NCBI GenBank assembly: GCA_964470525.1
Contig: CAYYDE010000004.1
Span: forward strand, 86,842 to 150,841
Length of the DNA stretch: 64,000 nucleotides
From: CAYYDE01 sp964470525
GTDB lineage: Bacteria; Patescibacteriota; Gracilibacteria; BD1-5; UBA6164
Direction of reading: 5' to 3'
The translations under genes were made by a program, and so were the position numbers. The notes below the pieces were generated by a model. That model had not been told where the DNA came from. It saw nothing but the letters and a program-made list of their open reading frames with translations, and searched no databases. Positions 1-9,072 of this stretch are shown piece after piece. Every line of letters starts with the position of its first letter. Within the stretch, counting starts at the first letter, position 1.

Positions 1-301
1 TATTTATCCATTCTCATCATTCGCAAATAGCAGGAAGAGGAGGTGTGTCAAATTGTATGAGTCATCCACTACAGGAAAGAATATCTTCTCACAATCCATC
101 AGTATTGGTGAGAGTAGAAAATTTTCATACGATATTTTCTTGATTTTTTTGATGATTTTTTATTTGTTCTTGTTGAAGTTGATTATCCAAAAAATACGTA
201 TCAATATTATGCATATTCCAAACAATCAAAGCAAAAAGTCATAATACCAAAGTCATCAAAATCACCAATACCATAAAAAAACCATCATTATTTTTTTTCA
301 T
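1..301 (-). CDS. PilX/GspK-like minor pilin, partial (runs off window)
   Basis: The gene starts at the ATG at 301 and reads without TAA or TAG to base 2, so its 3' end lies outside the window. The visible 100 codons begin with a short polar leader, then DGFFMVLVILMTL and a single hydrophobic segment (about residues 8-28), followed by a polar coiled region (NQLQQEQIKNHQKNQEN). This is the layout of PilX- or GspK-like minor pilins, which often have an imperfect prepilin motif. Several glycines are TGA codons. It begins 11 bp after the preceding prepilin stop and is the last visible gene of a minus-strand operon of prepilin-like genes. Family assignment rests on layout only. Confidence 0.6.
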
Positions 302-312
302 TTGTATTTGGA

Positions 313-960
313 TTAGTGAATAAATGAGATTCACACACTTGGAAAATCATAATTATTTAAAATATCCTGAAAAGTCATTTCGTAAAAATCTGGAAATGCT
401 TTTGTAGTGAAGCGAATATCGATTTTAATATTTTGAGAATTTTGTATTTTGGTGATTCAGAGTTTTGAGAGAAAAACGTGAGGAAAGTATCAAATTTTTT
501 CTTGAGAAAGATTGGTAAAAAAGTTTGTTGGATCAGTTTTGTACTGAATAATTTCGCTTTGATTCAACAAAATATATGCTGGATGCCAACGAGAATATTG
601 TTGTACATCTCACAGCGTAAATACTTCATTTCGTACATCATACGCTCCAAGAATGACTCCAGAAGTTTCATCTCAAGAAGTCAGAAGGACTTGCGAAAAT
701 CATTTTAAACTTCCAGGAAAAATATCTCAAGAAATACTTTGTACTTCAGGAAAATCTTTTTTCCAATTTTGCATTTGAGTTTTCCAATCTTGAATATCTC
801 AAAAAGCCCTTGCTTTGAGGTGGACGGAAGTGTATCCAGTCGCTACCAAATCAAAGTAAAATATTGCTCAGCTGATCAAAGTCACAATCAGAGTAATACT
901 TACAATGAGTTCTGCAAGGGTAAATCAAGAATTATTTCATAATATAGGAAATTTTTTCAT
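313..960 (-). CDS. Prepilin-like protein (minor pseudopilin), 215 aa
   Basis: ATG at 960, TAA at 313. The N-terminus has a short leader (MKKFPILGNNSG) followed by FTLAELIVSITLIVTLISG, a canonical class III prepilin signal with cleavage after the UGA-encoded glycine and Glu at +5 of the mature protein. The rest is a polar globular domain of about 180 residues with no family I recognise. It overlaps the upstream prepilin gene by 29 bp in another frame, so the two are probably translationally coupled. Likely a minor pilin or pseudopilin of a type IV pilus or competence-like system; the substrate or ligand cannot be inferred. Confidence 0.8.
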
Positions 961-1357
961 TGGCAAAAAGGGAAGTTTTTACTTGATAAATAGTGTAGGA
1001 AATACCCTGAATTTCTTTGGTACCAATCACCGTAATTTCGTGAAAATTTTGAGTGATATCTTCATCAAAAAATCACAATCTTTCTCACGCATCTCTCGGA
1101 TCTAGAGAAATATCAAAACTATTTCCTCAATGGGTAAAATAAAAAGTATTTCCCACATTGAGTTCAGGAATTTCTCAAGTATGTAAAAGATCTCACACAT
1201 AGCTATGAAAATAAATATTTTGCAACGCTATTTTTGTCTCAAACTCTCTATCCATCAAGAAGCTAAAGCTCAGCACGATGCTCCCAGCAGTCATCACAAG
1301 AATCGTGACTCCCACGATGATTTCAGCCAAAGAAAATCCAGAAAAAGAATGTTTCAT
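932..1357 (-). CDS. Prepilin-like protein, 141 aa
   Basis: ATG at 1357, TAA at 932. The N-terminus MKHSFSGFSLAEIIVGVTIL is a prepilin signal: short leader, Gly-Phe cleavage site, Glu at +5 and a hydrophobic helix. The remainder is a small globular domain. It lies 12 bp downstream of the DUF1554-like gene and overlaps the next prepilin gene by 29 bp, which makes it part of one operon. The length fits minor pseudopilins such as GspH or GspI, but without an alignment the exact subunit type stays open. Confidence 0.8.
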
Positions 1358-1369
1358 AAAAGAAAGGGA

Positions 1370-2179
1370 TTATATTTCGAGACAATAGAGGTGATAAGGT
1401 CATTGACAATCTCCAGTTGTATAATATAGCCATTGGTTATTATTCGTAGTATAATTATATCATAAAGATGTATAATACAGATTTGTTCATGCATTAGTTC
1501 AATACGTCCAATTATTACAATTATTTGTTGTTGCTGTATTTACTCTATATGTATCTCAAGATACCATTGTTCCTGTCCAAACATATTTGTTTGTTTGTGT
1601 TCATCATCTTTCATCTTTATCAATTAAGATGCTATTAATTCATGTGTTGTTAAATGTAGCAGGAAAACCAAAATCTGGACGAATAAAATAATTAATCGCT
1701 GTAGTATTATCAAATATAGTAACTCATTGGGGAGTGACTATTTTACTATGTAGAAAAGGAAATCTTCATTTGAGAGGAGTGTTGTTATCAGATAATAAAG
1801 CCATCCATCTTTTTCCTTTTACTGCAGGTAATGAAGCTGCATTATCTGCGAGTCATTGACATATCGCATCTGCTCCTCAAAGTCCTCAATGACCTCAATT
1901 GTATGTTTGACTCGTAATAAACATGATTTTTGGAGTTTTTTTAATACCAAGTGATTCTGAAATTGCTTGGAGACTCATCGTATCACGTTCAAATATTCCT
2001 CATACTTTTGAAAGTATTGGACTACTGAGTGATTGATTTCATGCATCACTTGGAGTCGTTGAGAGCTGTTGAAACGCTTGCACTCCCATGAGTGCAGCAA
2101 TTGCCCCGAGCATGATGATGGCTCAGGTAAGAAAGTTTTTTGTAAGAGCGCTTACAAATGCTATAATTTTTGTTTTCAT
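1370..2179 (-). CDS. Secreted DUF1554-like (lectin-fold) protein
   Basis: 269 residues, ATG at 2179, TAA at 1370. An N-terminal hydrophobic segment (about residues 17-35, ending LMGVQAFQQ) looks like a signal anchor. From about residue 87 it reads IMFITSQTYNGGHGGLGGADAICQ, which matches the start of DUF1554 domains: a variant of the C-type-lectin/endostatin fold known from leptospiral and other surface proteins. The domain continues with KGRWMALLSDN-like and KYVWTGT segments and ends in a Cys pair (GDCQGPYHLYC). In the middle of a prepilin operon, directly behind the 944-residue prepilin, it is probably surface-exposed and may bind carbohydrate or protein. Fold assignment is from motif memory, not a search. 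Confidence 0.7.
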
Positions 2180-2214
2180 AGTATCAAAATTATAAATATA
2201 AATTTTTTAAAACA

Positions 2215-5049
2215 TTATTGTGCGAGATCTGCTCCGTTGAAATTAATCCATCCAAGCATTTCAGATTGAGCATATCAGGTAGCAGTTCCATTGTTATGAA
2301 ACGTGACTCATGACATATTTATCCATCCAAATATCTCGGATAGTGCGTATCATGAGAGTTGTCAGGTTGTCATATTTCTAGTTACTGATGCTCCACAGCT
2401 TGCTTCAAAACAAATCCATCCAGCTATTTCACTACTTGCCATACCAGTGACTCCAGAGTCATACACTTCTATATGAAGCTTGATCCATCCGAGAGTTTCA
2501 CTCATAACATAGTGTTCAAATGGTACCATCCATCCTTCGGCTCTGGCTTTGAGAGTGAGGTCATAGGTATAATTTCTGTTTGCAATGGTTTGGTTCAGAA
2601 GTACAGCTGAAATAACATTTCTATTATAAAAAGGAATATCTACATCACCTCTAAAATAAAATGTTATACTACAATTACTATTTTTTGGAATCATAAATCA
2701 TTTTCCGATTCAAGTTCCTGATGGACTTGAGAGACAATTATTGTTTTTCCATAATATATTTTCTACTCCATTTGACCCAATATCTATGACAAATTTTTCT
2801 CATGGCAGTCAGCTATCTTGCCAAGAACTGGCATTGTTTGGATCTCATGAGAGTGGAGAGATGACAGTTATAGGGAAATCATAAGATTTGGTATTTCCAA
2901 AGGCATCGATATATGAAGTATTTTGTCCGTTCATTCAGATTCTAAAAAAGGCATCTTGAGAGTGAGAATTTTCTATGGTATAGGTAAGACTTTTCCAATA
3001 TCCATAAGTTTCTCCTCAGAGTCATCCGATACGAGTTGAGGTTCCAAAATCATTGTTTGTGGCATCACTCGATGGTTCAAGAATTTGTTTGGTATTTCAC
3101 ATGTATGTGAAGGTGAGAGGAGTGGAGGTAAATCCACTTGATTTCATAGAGAGTGCTGTTGGAGTGGTAAAATTGGTTGTCCAAGTAGCAAGAGGATCAA
3201 TATTTGTGACTTCAAAATATCACATTATTTTTGAGGTTGTCGTGATAGAGCTATCACCACGAGCATGAAGAGTGAAAAAACACGTTGTTTTTCCCATTAC
3301 GTCATATCATCCAGTTGAACTATTATACAGACATCCATTTCAGGGTTTCCAGAAAAGATTATTTGCAATTCCTTCTTCTCAGACATCAAGAACGGTACCA
3401 ATATTTGAATTATCAAAGCTTGCATTTGCTGCATTAGTGAATTCTACTCCACTTGAAGTAAGTCAAAGTTTGAGTTTAAATTTGGCCCTTCCGTCTGAGT
3501 TATTGGTGATTTTATACTGAAGAATTTTTTCTCATCCATAATATTTATCGGTAATTCTTTGTGAGGTTCCAAAATCATTGAGTTTTCCATCCAGTGGAGT
3601 TCCGTTTGGGGCAATATAAGTAATGACAACATCATTTGCATTACATACAACTATTCCACTTTCACAATTGTTTACACCAGGATCTGGGGAAGGAGAGATA
3701 CTTCCTCAGTTCTCACCTCAACCATTATTTCATCAACCATCAGGATTTGGGAGAGTCGAGAAAGTATAGGTAATACTTGAGATACAATTTATTCCGTCAC
3801 ACGCTTCAACGTACCAATTATAGGTTGTTCCATAATTGAGACCTGAATATCAAAAACTAGTGGTTGTTTGATTTTCACTTACGAGATTTGGAGTATGTGT
3901 TCCAAGATAGATATTATAACGAACATTATTTCAACGAACTCCATACCAAGAAAGGATTCCAGAAAGAGGAAGATTATAACCACCATTATTTGGAGTAGCG
4001 AGAAGCGGAGCATTGATATTTATTTTACATCAAGGAGTTCCATCTGTTTTTGGAGTATATCCACTACCACATCCAGTCCATTGACATGTATTGCTAAAAA
4101 TTGCTCCTGCTCAAAGATTGGCACAATTATAATAAAAATCACTTTCAGGCTTCATAACTCCACTTCCAGAGCTTCCATCACAAGTTTTGTATTTCCATCA
4201 TATTTGAGATCAAAGAGTGGTTCAAGGCATATATTCTACATCATTTTCTCCATGATAATACGTAAATGATGGATTGAGCACTCATTCACAGCTTCCATAA
4301 TTTCCAGTTCCACCATCTTTACTTACAAGTGATACTCCTGAGAGAAGACTTGGAAGGTCTGTAGCATAAGAGATAGGTTTTCCATTCATATCATATCAGA
4401 GATTGAGAGATTGTCCGTTGAGAATCACTTTTGCAATATTTGGATATCCATTTACATCATTACTTGAAATATCGAGTGTGGTGGTTTCGAGTGGATTCAC
4501 AGCATATAAAAGCCCAGGAAATCATAATGGGTTTCTAGGAATAAAATTTCCTTCTACATACGCTACCAGATTATAATCAGGATTTGCATAAGCTTGTTTG
4601 AGAGGAAGTTGCGCTACAAGATTTTCTCTTTTTTGTAGAGTGGTAGTGAGTTGATAGGAAATTCTATCTCTACTAATACTATACATATAAGGAAGTTTTG
4701 TTTTTGGGTCAACTGGTACTTTTACCATTCAAATTTTTCCTGCAAGATATTCAGTAAAATATCATTGCGTTGCAAGAATAGGATTTCCAGGAGCAACTAT
4801 TGTATTATCAATAATTTGAGTTGCACCACTTCATCATTCGTGAGTTGGATAGAGAAGAGAATGATTTCTTCTATAACTATCAAGATACACACGAATTCAT
4901 TGAATATCAGTGACTCTTTTTGCATCATTTCCATTTTTAATATATGAAAACGAACTAATCGTTGCAAGAGTGACAAGAATAGCAAGAATAGTGATAACAA
5001 CAATGAGTTCAACTAAAGAAAAACCTGATTTTTGTTTGAGTGTATTCAT
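2215..5049 (-). CDS. Giant prepilin-type surface protein with C-terminal GWI repeats
   Basis: 944 residues, ATG at 5049, TAA at 2215. MNTLKQKSGFSLVELIVVIT is a textbook prepilin signal. Residues about 60-290 include pilin-like segments; a fibronectin-III-like stretch (LPLSGILSWYGVRGNNVRY...YNWYVEACDG) follows, then a Gly/Pro/Ser/Asn-rich linker around 3700-3750. The C-terminus carries four copies of a short motif of the form (A/M)xSExxGWIxF: MSETLGWIKL, SSEIAGWICF, ISEIFGWINM, QSEMLGWINF. Ordinary major pilins are about 150-200 residues, so this is several times larger and is probably a fibre tip or adhesin. It heads the minus-strand operon running to base 1. A hairpin at 5152-5180 ends transcription from the gene upstream. 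Confidence 0.8.
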
Positions 5050-5144
5050 AGGCTCAAATGATTATAAAATATTAATGGCATTTTAACATATAAAAAGTAA
5101 AAATCAAGTGAAAAAATATCTGGTAAAATTTTGAAAAAATTTTA

Positions 5145-5184
5145 CAAAAAAAGAATTATTACTAAAATAGTAATAATTCTTTTA
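5145..5184 (-). terminator. Intrinsic terminator / bidirectional hairpin
   Basis: A perfect 13-bp inverted repeat, AGAATTATTACTA with loop AAA and its complement (5152-5180), is flanked by A- and T-rich tracts on both sides. It sits just past the stop of the 78-residue membrane gene and upstream of the giant prepilin gene. Confidence 0.75.
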
Positions 5185-5194
5185 AAGAAATACT

Positions 5195-5431
5195 TTATTT
5201 ATTCATATAGCGAAAAATTTTAAATCTATTGCTTTCAAAACTTTTTCAAAATAGGAGATAAAAAAGAAGAAAAAAAACAAAAACAGTTATAATTCAAACA
5301 GGAATCGATATTTGATACATTTCTTGTATTCACAAAAGAGGGAGAATATAGAGATTTCAAATGACACTTATTCCAACTCACAACATTGATATAATTGTTA
5401 CCAAAAGAGGAACTACTAAAAAAATTAACAT
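5195..5431 (-). CDS. Small two-helix membrane protein, 78 aa
   Basis: ATG at 5431, TAA at 5195. The peptide starts MLIFLVVPLLVTIISMLGVG and contains two hydrophobic stretches (about residues 2-30 and 42-62) separated by a short polar segment, ending in a basic tail (FGKSFESNRFKIFRYMNK). Five glycines are TGA codons, so it looks non-coding under the standard code, but the uninterrupted frame and the hairpin 11 bp past its stop support a real gene. I do not recognise a family. It is divergent from the NifU-like gene. Confidence 0.55.
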
Positions 5432-5513
5432 AAAATAAAGTTATAAAATAACGATAGTATTATAATATAAGAAAAAACAATTCGCAAGTTTATTTTTTTA
5501 AAATCATCAAAAT

Positions 5514-5912
5514 ATGAATGAAATAATTACCTTTTATAGCAAAACTCCACCAAATAAGTTTGTTATGGAAAACTATACAGTAAAACACGCAGAAGAAAAC
5601 AGAAGCTGTAGTGATAGTATAGAAGTATATTTAAAAATAGAAAATAATATTATTACAGACTGGTCTTTTGAAGGAATCACCTCAATTATTACAACAGCCA
5701 CAGCATCTGTGTTTTGAGAAAGTATTGTAGGAATGAATTTGGAAGAAGTGATGACAAAAGATTATTCAACAATTGTTGAGCTTGTAGGACAAGAAATTTC
5801 TCCACGTAGACAAAAATGAGCTGTCTTTGGATTACTCGCAACTCGTAATGCGATTCATAAATATCTCAAAGACGGAAAAACAGACGATCTTTTAACCGTA
5901 TTACCAGAATAA
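5514..5912 (+). CDS. Degenerate NifU/SufU/IscU-like scaffold homologue
   Basis: 132 residues, ATG at 5514, TAA at 5910. The fold signature of Fe-S scaffold proteins is clear: NRSCSDSIEVYLKIENN aligns with the NxxCGD region, FEGITSIITTATASVF with FEGxGCxISxASASMM, and SPRRQKGAVFGLLATRNAI with RxKCAxLxxxAL. Normal family members bind Fe-S through three cysteines. Here only the first (Cys32) remains; the second is Ser57 and the third (residue 102) is a UGA codon, read as Gly. Its original biochemical role is therefore doubtful; it may act as a binding partner or carry out another function. The IscR-like gene follows after one base, so the pair is an operon linked to Fe-S homeostasis. No SufB/C/D or IscS is seen nearby. 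Confidence 0.75.
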
Positions 5913-5913
5913 T

Positions 5914-6312
5914 ATGATAAAACTTTCAAAAAAATGAGACTATGGGCTCAAAGCTATGGTGTATCTTGGGAAACATACAGAAGAAATTACAAAAATTTCA
6001 GAAATTTCTCAAAATCTTGGGATAAGTGAATGATTTTTACGTCGCATCATCAACGATCTTGAAAAAGCTCAACTCGTACAAACTATCAAAGGAAGAAACG
6101 GGGGAGTGCGTATTTGAAAAACACTCAAAGAAATATGTTTGTATGATATTTTTTTAAGTGTATGAGAAGAACTCAATATTACTGATTGTACAGCATGAGT
6201 GTATTGTCAAAAAAAAGAAAGTTGTATTACAACTGATGTGCTTTGATGATTACAAAAAGGGTTTAATACTCTTTTGCATCTCTATACACTTGATAAAATA
6301 ATAAAAAAATAA
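5914..6312 (+). CDS. IscR-like Rrf2-family [2Fe-2S] transcriptional regulator
   Basis: 132 residues, ATG at 5914, TAA at 6310. MIKLSKKGDYGLKAMVYLG and SEISQNLGISEGFLRRIINDLEKAQLV form the Rrf2 winged helix-turn-helix; GRNGGVRIG is the wing. Three cysteines sit at residues 92, 98 and 104 (C-x5-C-x5-C), exactly the spacing and numbering of the cluster ligands of E. coli IscR. It probably senses cluster status and controls this operon or other Fe-S genes. Seven of fourteen glycines are UGA, a good picture of normal host codon use. It follows the NifU-like gene directly; a hairpin terminator begins at its stop codon. Confidence 0.85.
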
Positions 6313-6341
6313 AGACTTTATTTAAAGTCTTTATTTTTTTT
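6310..6341. terminator. Bidirectional intrinsic terminator between the IscR-like gene and rplA
   Basis: AAAGACTTTA and TAAAGTCTTT form a hairpin followed by T7 on the plus strand; the complementary A tracts let it also serve rplA on the minus strand. The two genes converge here. Confidence 0.8.
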
Positions 6342-7023
6342 ATTGAACATCTAATTTAATAGAAGGTCCCATAGCATTACAAATGAATACAGTATTGATG
6401 TATTTTCCTTTTGCTCCACTTGGTTTTACTTCTTTAATCGTATCGATGAATTTTGAAAGATTTTGCGTAAGTTTTTCTTTCCCAAATGATAATTTTCCAA
6501 AAATTGAGTGAACATTTCCTTGTTTATCAGTTTTGAATTCAAATTTCCCTGCTGCAATTTCTTTAATAACAGCTACGAGATCTTCTCCTACTGTACCAGT
6601 TTTTGGATTTGGCATAAGTCCTTTTGGTCCAAGTACTCTTGCGATTTTCCCCATTTGTCTCATCATTGAAGGAGTAGCCACACAGATATCAAAATCAAGA
6701 GCAGTTTCTCCACTTGCGATTGAATTTACTAATTCTTCACCACCAGCAACAACTGCACCAGCAGCTTTTAAATCAGCTTCAGAGTGAGAATCAGAAAAAG
6801 CACAAACTTTTACTGTTTTTCCTGTTCCATTTGGAAGAGAAAGAGTTGTTCTGATCATTTGATCAGCATATTTTGGATCAAGATTAAGATTGAAATGAAC
6901 TTCTACTGTAGGATCAAATTTTACAGTATTTGTTTTTTCAAGAAGTTCAATAGCTTCTTCAATAGAGTAAGCTATTTCTTTGTTTACAAGCTCTACAGCT
7001 TTGTTATATTTTTTCCCTGCCAT
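6340..7023 (-). CDS. rplA: 50S ribosomal protein L1
   Basis: 227 residues, full length for the family, ATG at 7023. It binds 23S rRNA at the L1 stalk and, in many bacteria, its own mRNA. Diagnostic segments: YNKAVELV, the GTGKTVKVCAFS region, MRQMGKIARVLGPKGLMPNPKTGTV and the C-terminal GKYINTVFICNAMGPSIKLD. There are no in-frame UGA codons despite many glycines, as in other highly expressed genes here. L11 (rplK), its usual partner, is not upstream, and rplJL lies about 50 kb away in this window, so the usual rplKAJL cluster is broken up. Confidence 0.97.
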   Translation of the reverse strand: MAGKKYNKAVELVNKEIAYSIEEAIELLEKTNTVKFDPTVEVHFNLNLDPKYADQMIRTTLSLPNGTGKTVKVCAFSDSHSEADLKAAGAVVAGGEELVNSIASGETALDFDICVATPSMMRQMGKIARVLGPKGLMPNPKTGTVGEDLVAVIKEIAAGKFEFKTDKQGNVHSIFGKLSFGKEKLTQNLSKFIDTIKEVKPSGAKGKYINTVFICNAMGPSIKLDVQ

Positions 7024-7124
7024 AATAATAGTTTTAAATAATAAAGGTTATAGCGAATCTTTTTAGAAAGATTCTTCCTTAAAAGGCTTCGGAATTATAG
7101 TAAAAAAAAAGAAAAAAGCAAGTT

Positions 7125-7382
7125 TTATTTTTTGTTTTTTTCTACTGGATCATATCATCATTTTGACCAAGGCATACATCTTAAAATTCTCAAAGTTCCT
7201 TTTGAGACTCATACTATAGTTCCTTTTTTTTCTATTGCCTCAATCATATATTCACTACACGTTGGAATATGACGACAATAAGGAGGTTTATGCAAGGATT
7301 TTGCCCAAAACGAATGATCTGGGGAAAGATATTTTTGATAGTTTTTTACAGCTTGTATAAGGATTTTTTGAGAAATATTCAT
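7125..7382 (-). CDS. yidD: YidD membrane protein insertion efficiency factor
   Basis: 85 residues, ATG at 7382, TAA at 7125. The family signature is present: a basic N-terminus (MNISQKILIQAVKNYQKYLSP), then CRHIPTCSEYMIEAIEKKGTIVG, and LRCMPWSKGGYDPV, matching the CRFxPTCSxY and RCxPxxxGGxDPVP motifs. YidD assists YidC-dependent insertion of inner-membrane proteins. The usual neighbours rpmH, rnpA and yidC are not here. Several conserved glycines are TGA codons. The read-through frame of the upstream imported gene would overlap its first 95 bases, which argues against such read-through. Confidence 0.92.
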
Positions 7383-7431
7383 AAGTATTCTTGAGAAATA
7401 TTAAGACAATTATATAGAAAATTTTAAAAAA

Positions 7432-7462
7432 GAAAAGCCTCTTTGTAAGAAAGAGGCTTTTT
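7432..7462 (-). terminator. Intrinsic terminator directly after a UGA stop
   Basis: On the minus strand AAAAGCCTCTTT, loop CTTAC, AAAGAGGCTTTT and a T-rich tail begin 9 bases after the TGA at 7471-7473. Its position is what one expects if that TGA is the real end of the binding-protein gene. Confidence 0.8.
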
Positions 7463-7470
7463 ATATATTT

Positions 7471-8499
7471 TCATTTTTGTACAAATGAAAGGTTGTTGTT
7501 TGTCAACGCATCAAAGTCCAAAAATAAATCTTTTCTCTCTTCATAGACTCGGAGAGTTTCAGGAGTGAGGTAAGGATTTGAAAGCTGGATGACACGTCGT
7601 CCTTGAAAGTTTCCTTTTTCAAAAGCAATTTTCACTCGGGTGTCTTGATAAAAAAATGCATCAAAGCTCCCATTTTGCATAGCTCTTTCAAGTCCTAATT
7701 CAATATATTTTGCAATATCAGGACGTGTAGGAGAAATAAACAAAAAATATGGGTTTGGGTAGAGAAGTAACAGATTTTGATCAACTTCAAGAGTTTCTCT
7801 TGCTCCATCTGGGAAAGCCCAATCTCCTGTTAAAAGGCGTTCAATTTCTCCGAAGGGTTCATGTATCCCTCTTGGGAAAACATCAAATCTGCCAGCACCT
7901 AATTTATAAAAAAGAGACTGGTATTTTGTTGTTTTCACTACAATGAGATTATTTGCTTCTAAGATATCGGTATCTGCCCATGTACGGCCTTGCCCAAATC
8001 GAATACCGAGACGAGAAAAATCATGAACTTCAGATACTTTTGCAAGCTTTTGACTCAACGCGTGATATTTCTGTTTTTCGTCTTCTACCCAAGATGCTTG
8101 AGCTTCGACTAATACTCCATGATTGTTTGGAGTCAATAACCCCGGAGTATTCATCATGAGTACTCGTGCCCCGAATAGACCTTTAAAAATATCAATACGT
8201 ATAGGAATCAAAGTACTTTCAAGGTTTGGTTCGGTAGCAGCCCACATAACGGTAAGCTCCCCATATTGTACATCTTGGGAAACTCTTTGTTGAGTAGCTT
8301 CTCCTTGGCTGTCTTGTCTGATTTCTTTGAGTGTACATGGAAATTCAGGTGCATTCGGAAGAATTACTTCCTGTAAGAGTTTTTTACAATACGAACCATT
8401 TGCATCACTGGGATTGTGATTATATACAATCACGCATTCAGTAGAAGAAATAGCATGATGAGAAAACATCAACAAGAGTAATAATATATATTTTTTCAT
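7471..8499 (-). CDS. Imported periplasmic solute-binding-like protein, UGA-terminated
   Basis: 342 codons from ATG 8499 to a TGA at 7471-7473. MKKYILLLLLMFSHHAISSTEC is a Sec signal peptide. The body resembles bacterial extracellular solute-binding proteins (family-3-like: FSRLGIRFGQGRTWADTDIL, YQSLFYKLGAGRFDVFPRG, LLTGDWAFPDGAR), as found in Gammaproteobacteria. All 20 glycines use GGN; none is UGA, while neighbours use UGA for about half. An AGGA Shine-Dalgarno-like site lies 8 bases before the ATG, unlike host genes. A terminator follows the TGA at once. With UGA = Gly the frame would run 60 codons further, through the terminator and into yidD. I infer recent transfer from a standard-code donor, possibly a prey or host cell; whether it makes a functional protein here is open. 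The ligand is unknown. Confidence 0.8.
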   Translation of the reverse strand: MKKYILLLLLMFSHHAISSTECVIVYNHNPSDANGSYCKKLLQEVILPNAPEFPCTLKEIRQDSQGEATQQRVSQDVQYGELTVMWAATEPNLESTLIPIRIDIFKGLFGARVLMMNTPGLLTPNNHGVLVEAQASWVEDEKQKYHALSQKLAKVSEVHDFSRLGIRFGQGRTWADTDILEANNLIVVKTTKYQSLFYKLGAGRFDVFPRGIHEPFGEIERLLTGDWAFPDGARETLEVDQNLLLLYPNPYFLFISPTRPDIAKYIELGLERAMQNGSFDAFFYQDTRVKIAFEKGNFQGRRVIQLSNPYLTPETLRVYEERKDLFLDFDALTNNNLSFVQK

Positions 8500-8615
8500 A
8501 ATCCACTTCCTGTAAAAAGGAGGAAAAAATAGAGATGATACACATCAATGTATAACAAGCTTTAGCTTCTATATCATACTTATTTTTACTATTTGTCAAT
8601 AAGAATTTTTACACA

Positions 8616-8641
8616 AAAAAACCGAGATTCTCTCGGTTTTG
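8616..8641 (-). terminator. Intrinsic terminator of the infC-rpmI-rplT operon
   Basis: The hairpin ACCGAGA-TTC-TCTCGGT (8621-8637), with an A tract on the plus strand (T tract in the minus-strand transcript), begins just past the rplT stop. Confidence 0.85.
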
Positions 8642-8642
8642 A

Positions 8643-8987
8643 CTATTTTACAAAATCAACGATTTTTGTAAATACAGTAGGATTTGTAATTGCTAAGTTT
8701 GATAAAACTTTTCTATTTAAAGAAACTGATTTTTTATACAAAGCATTGATAAGTTTTGAATACGTAGTTCCATTTTGTCTTGATGCAGTATTGATTCTTA
8801 CTGTCCAAAGTCTTCTGAAATCTCTTTTTTTTGTTCTTCTTGAAATATAAGAGTTTAATCCAGCTTTCATCCAAGCATTTTTTGCTCTTGAGAAAACTCT
8901 TGAATTGAGCATTCTGTACCCTTTTGTTGCTTTTAAGATTTTTTTATGTCTTTTTCTAGTCATAAGACCTCTTTTTACTCTAACCAT
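8643..8987 (-). CDS. rplT: 50S ribosomal protein L20
   Basis: 114 residues, ATG at 8987, TAG at 8643. MVRVKRGLMTRKRHKKILK with KGYRxxxSRVFSRAKNAWMKAGLNSYISRRTKKRDFRRLW is the L20 signature; it binds 23S rRNA and is needed early in 50S assembly. It is the last gene of the classic infC-rpmI-rplT operon and ends against a strong terminator. In enterobacteria L20 represses this operon, but I see no clear leader structure here that would show this. No UGA codons. Confidence 0.97.
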   Translation of the reverse strand: MVRVKRGLMTRKRHKKILKATKGYRMLNSRVFSRAKNAWMKAGLNSYISRRTKKRDFRRLWTVRINTASRQNGTTYSKLINALYKKSVSLNRKVLSNLAITNPTVFTKIVDFVK

Positions 8988-9072
8988 ATATGTTTTATTT
9001 AAGTAGTAATTGACGAAGTAAGGTATTTATAAAAATATAAATTTGCAACCTTCTCGCGTCGAAAATAAGTTT

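Noticed and set aside
3053..3268. Plus-strand open frames across 2-5 kb.
   Set aside because: They are antisense shadows of the 944-residue prepilin gene, whose frame carries the recognisable motifs.
5817..5819. UGA at a cysteine position in the NifU-like protein read as selenocysteine or cysteine.
   Set aside because: No SECIS-type hairpin was recognised just downstream and all other UGA codons here fit Gly. Kept as a question in findings, not as a call.
7288..7470. 60-codon C-terminal extension of the binding-protein gene obtained by reading its TGA as Gly.
   Set aside because: It would cross an intrinsic terminator and overlap yidD, and it looks like random low-complexity sequence (Lys/Phe/Ile-rich).
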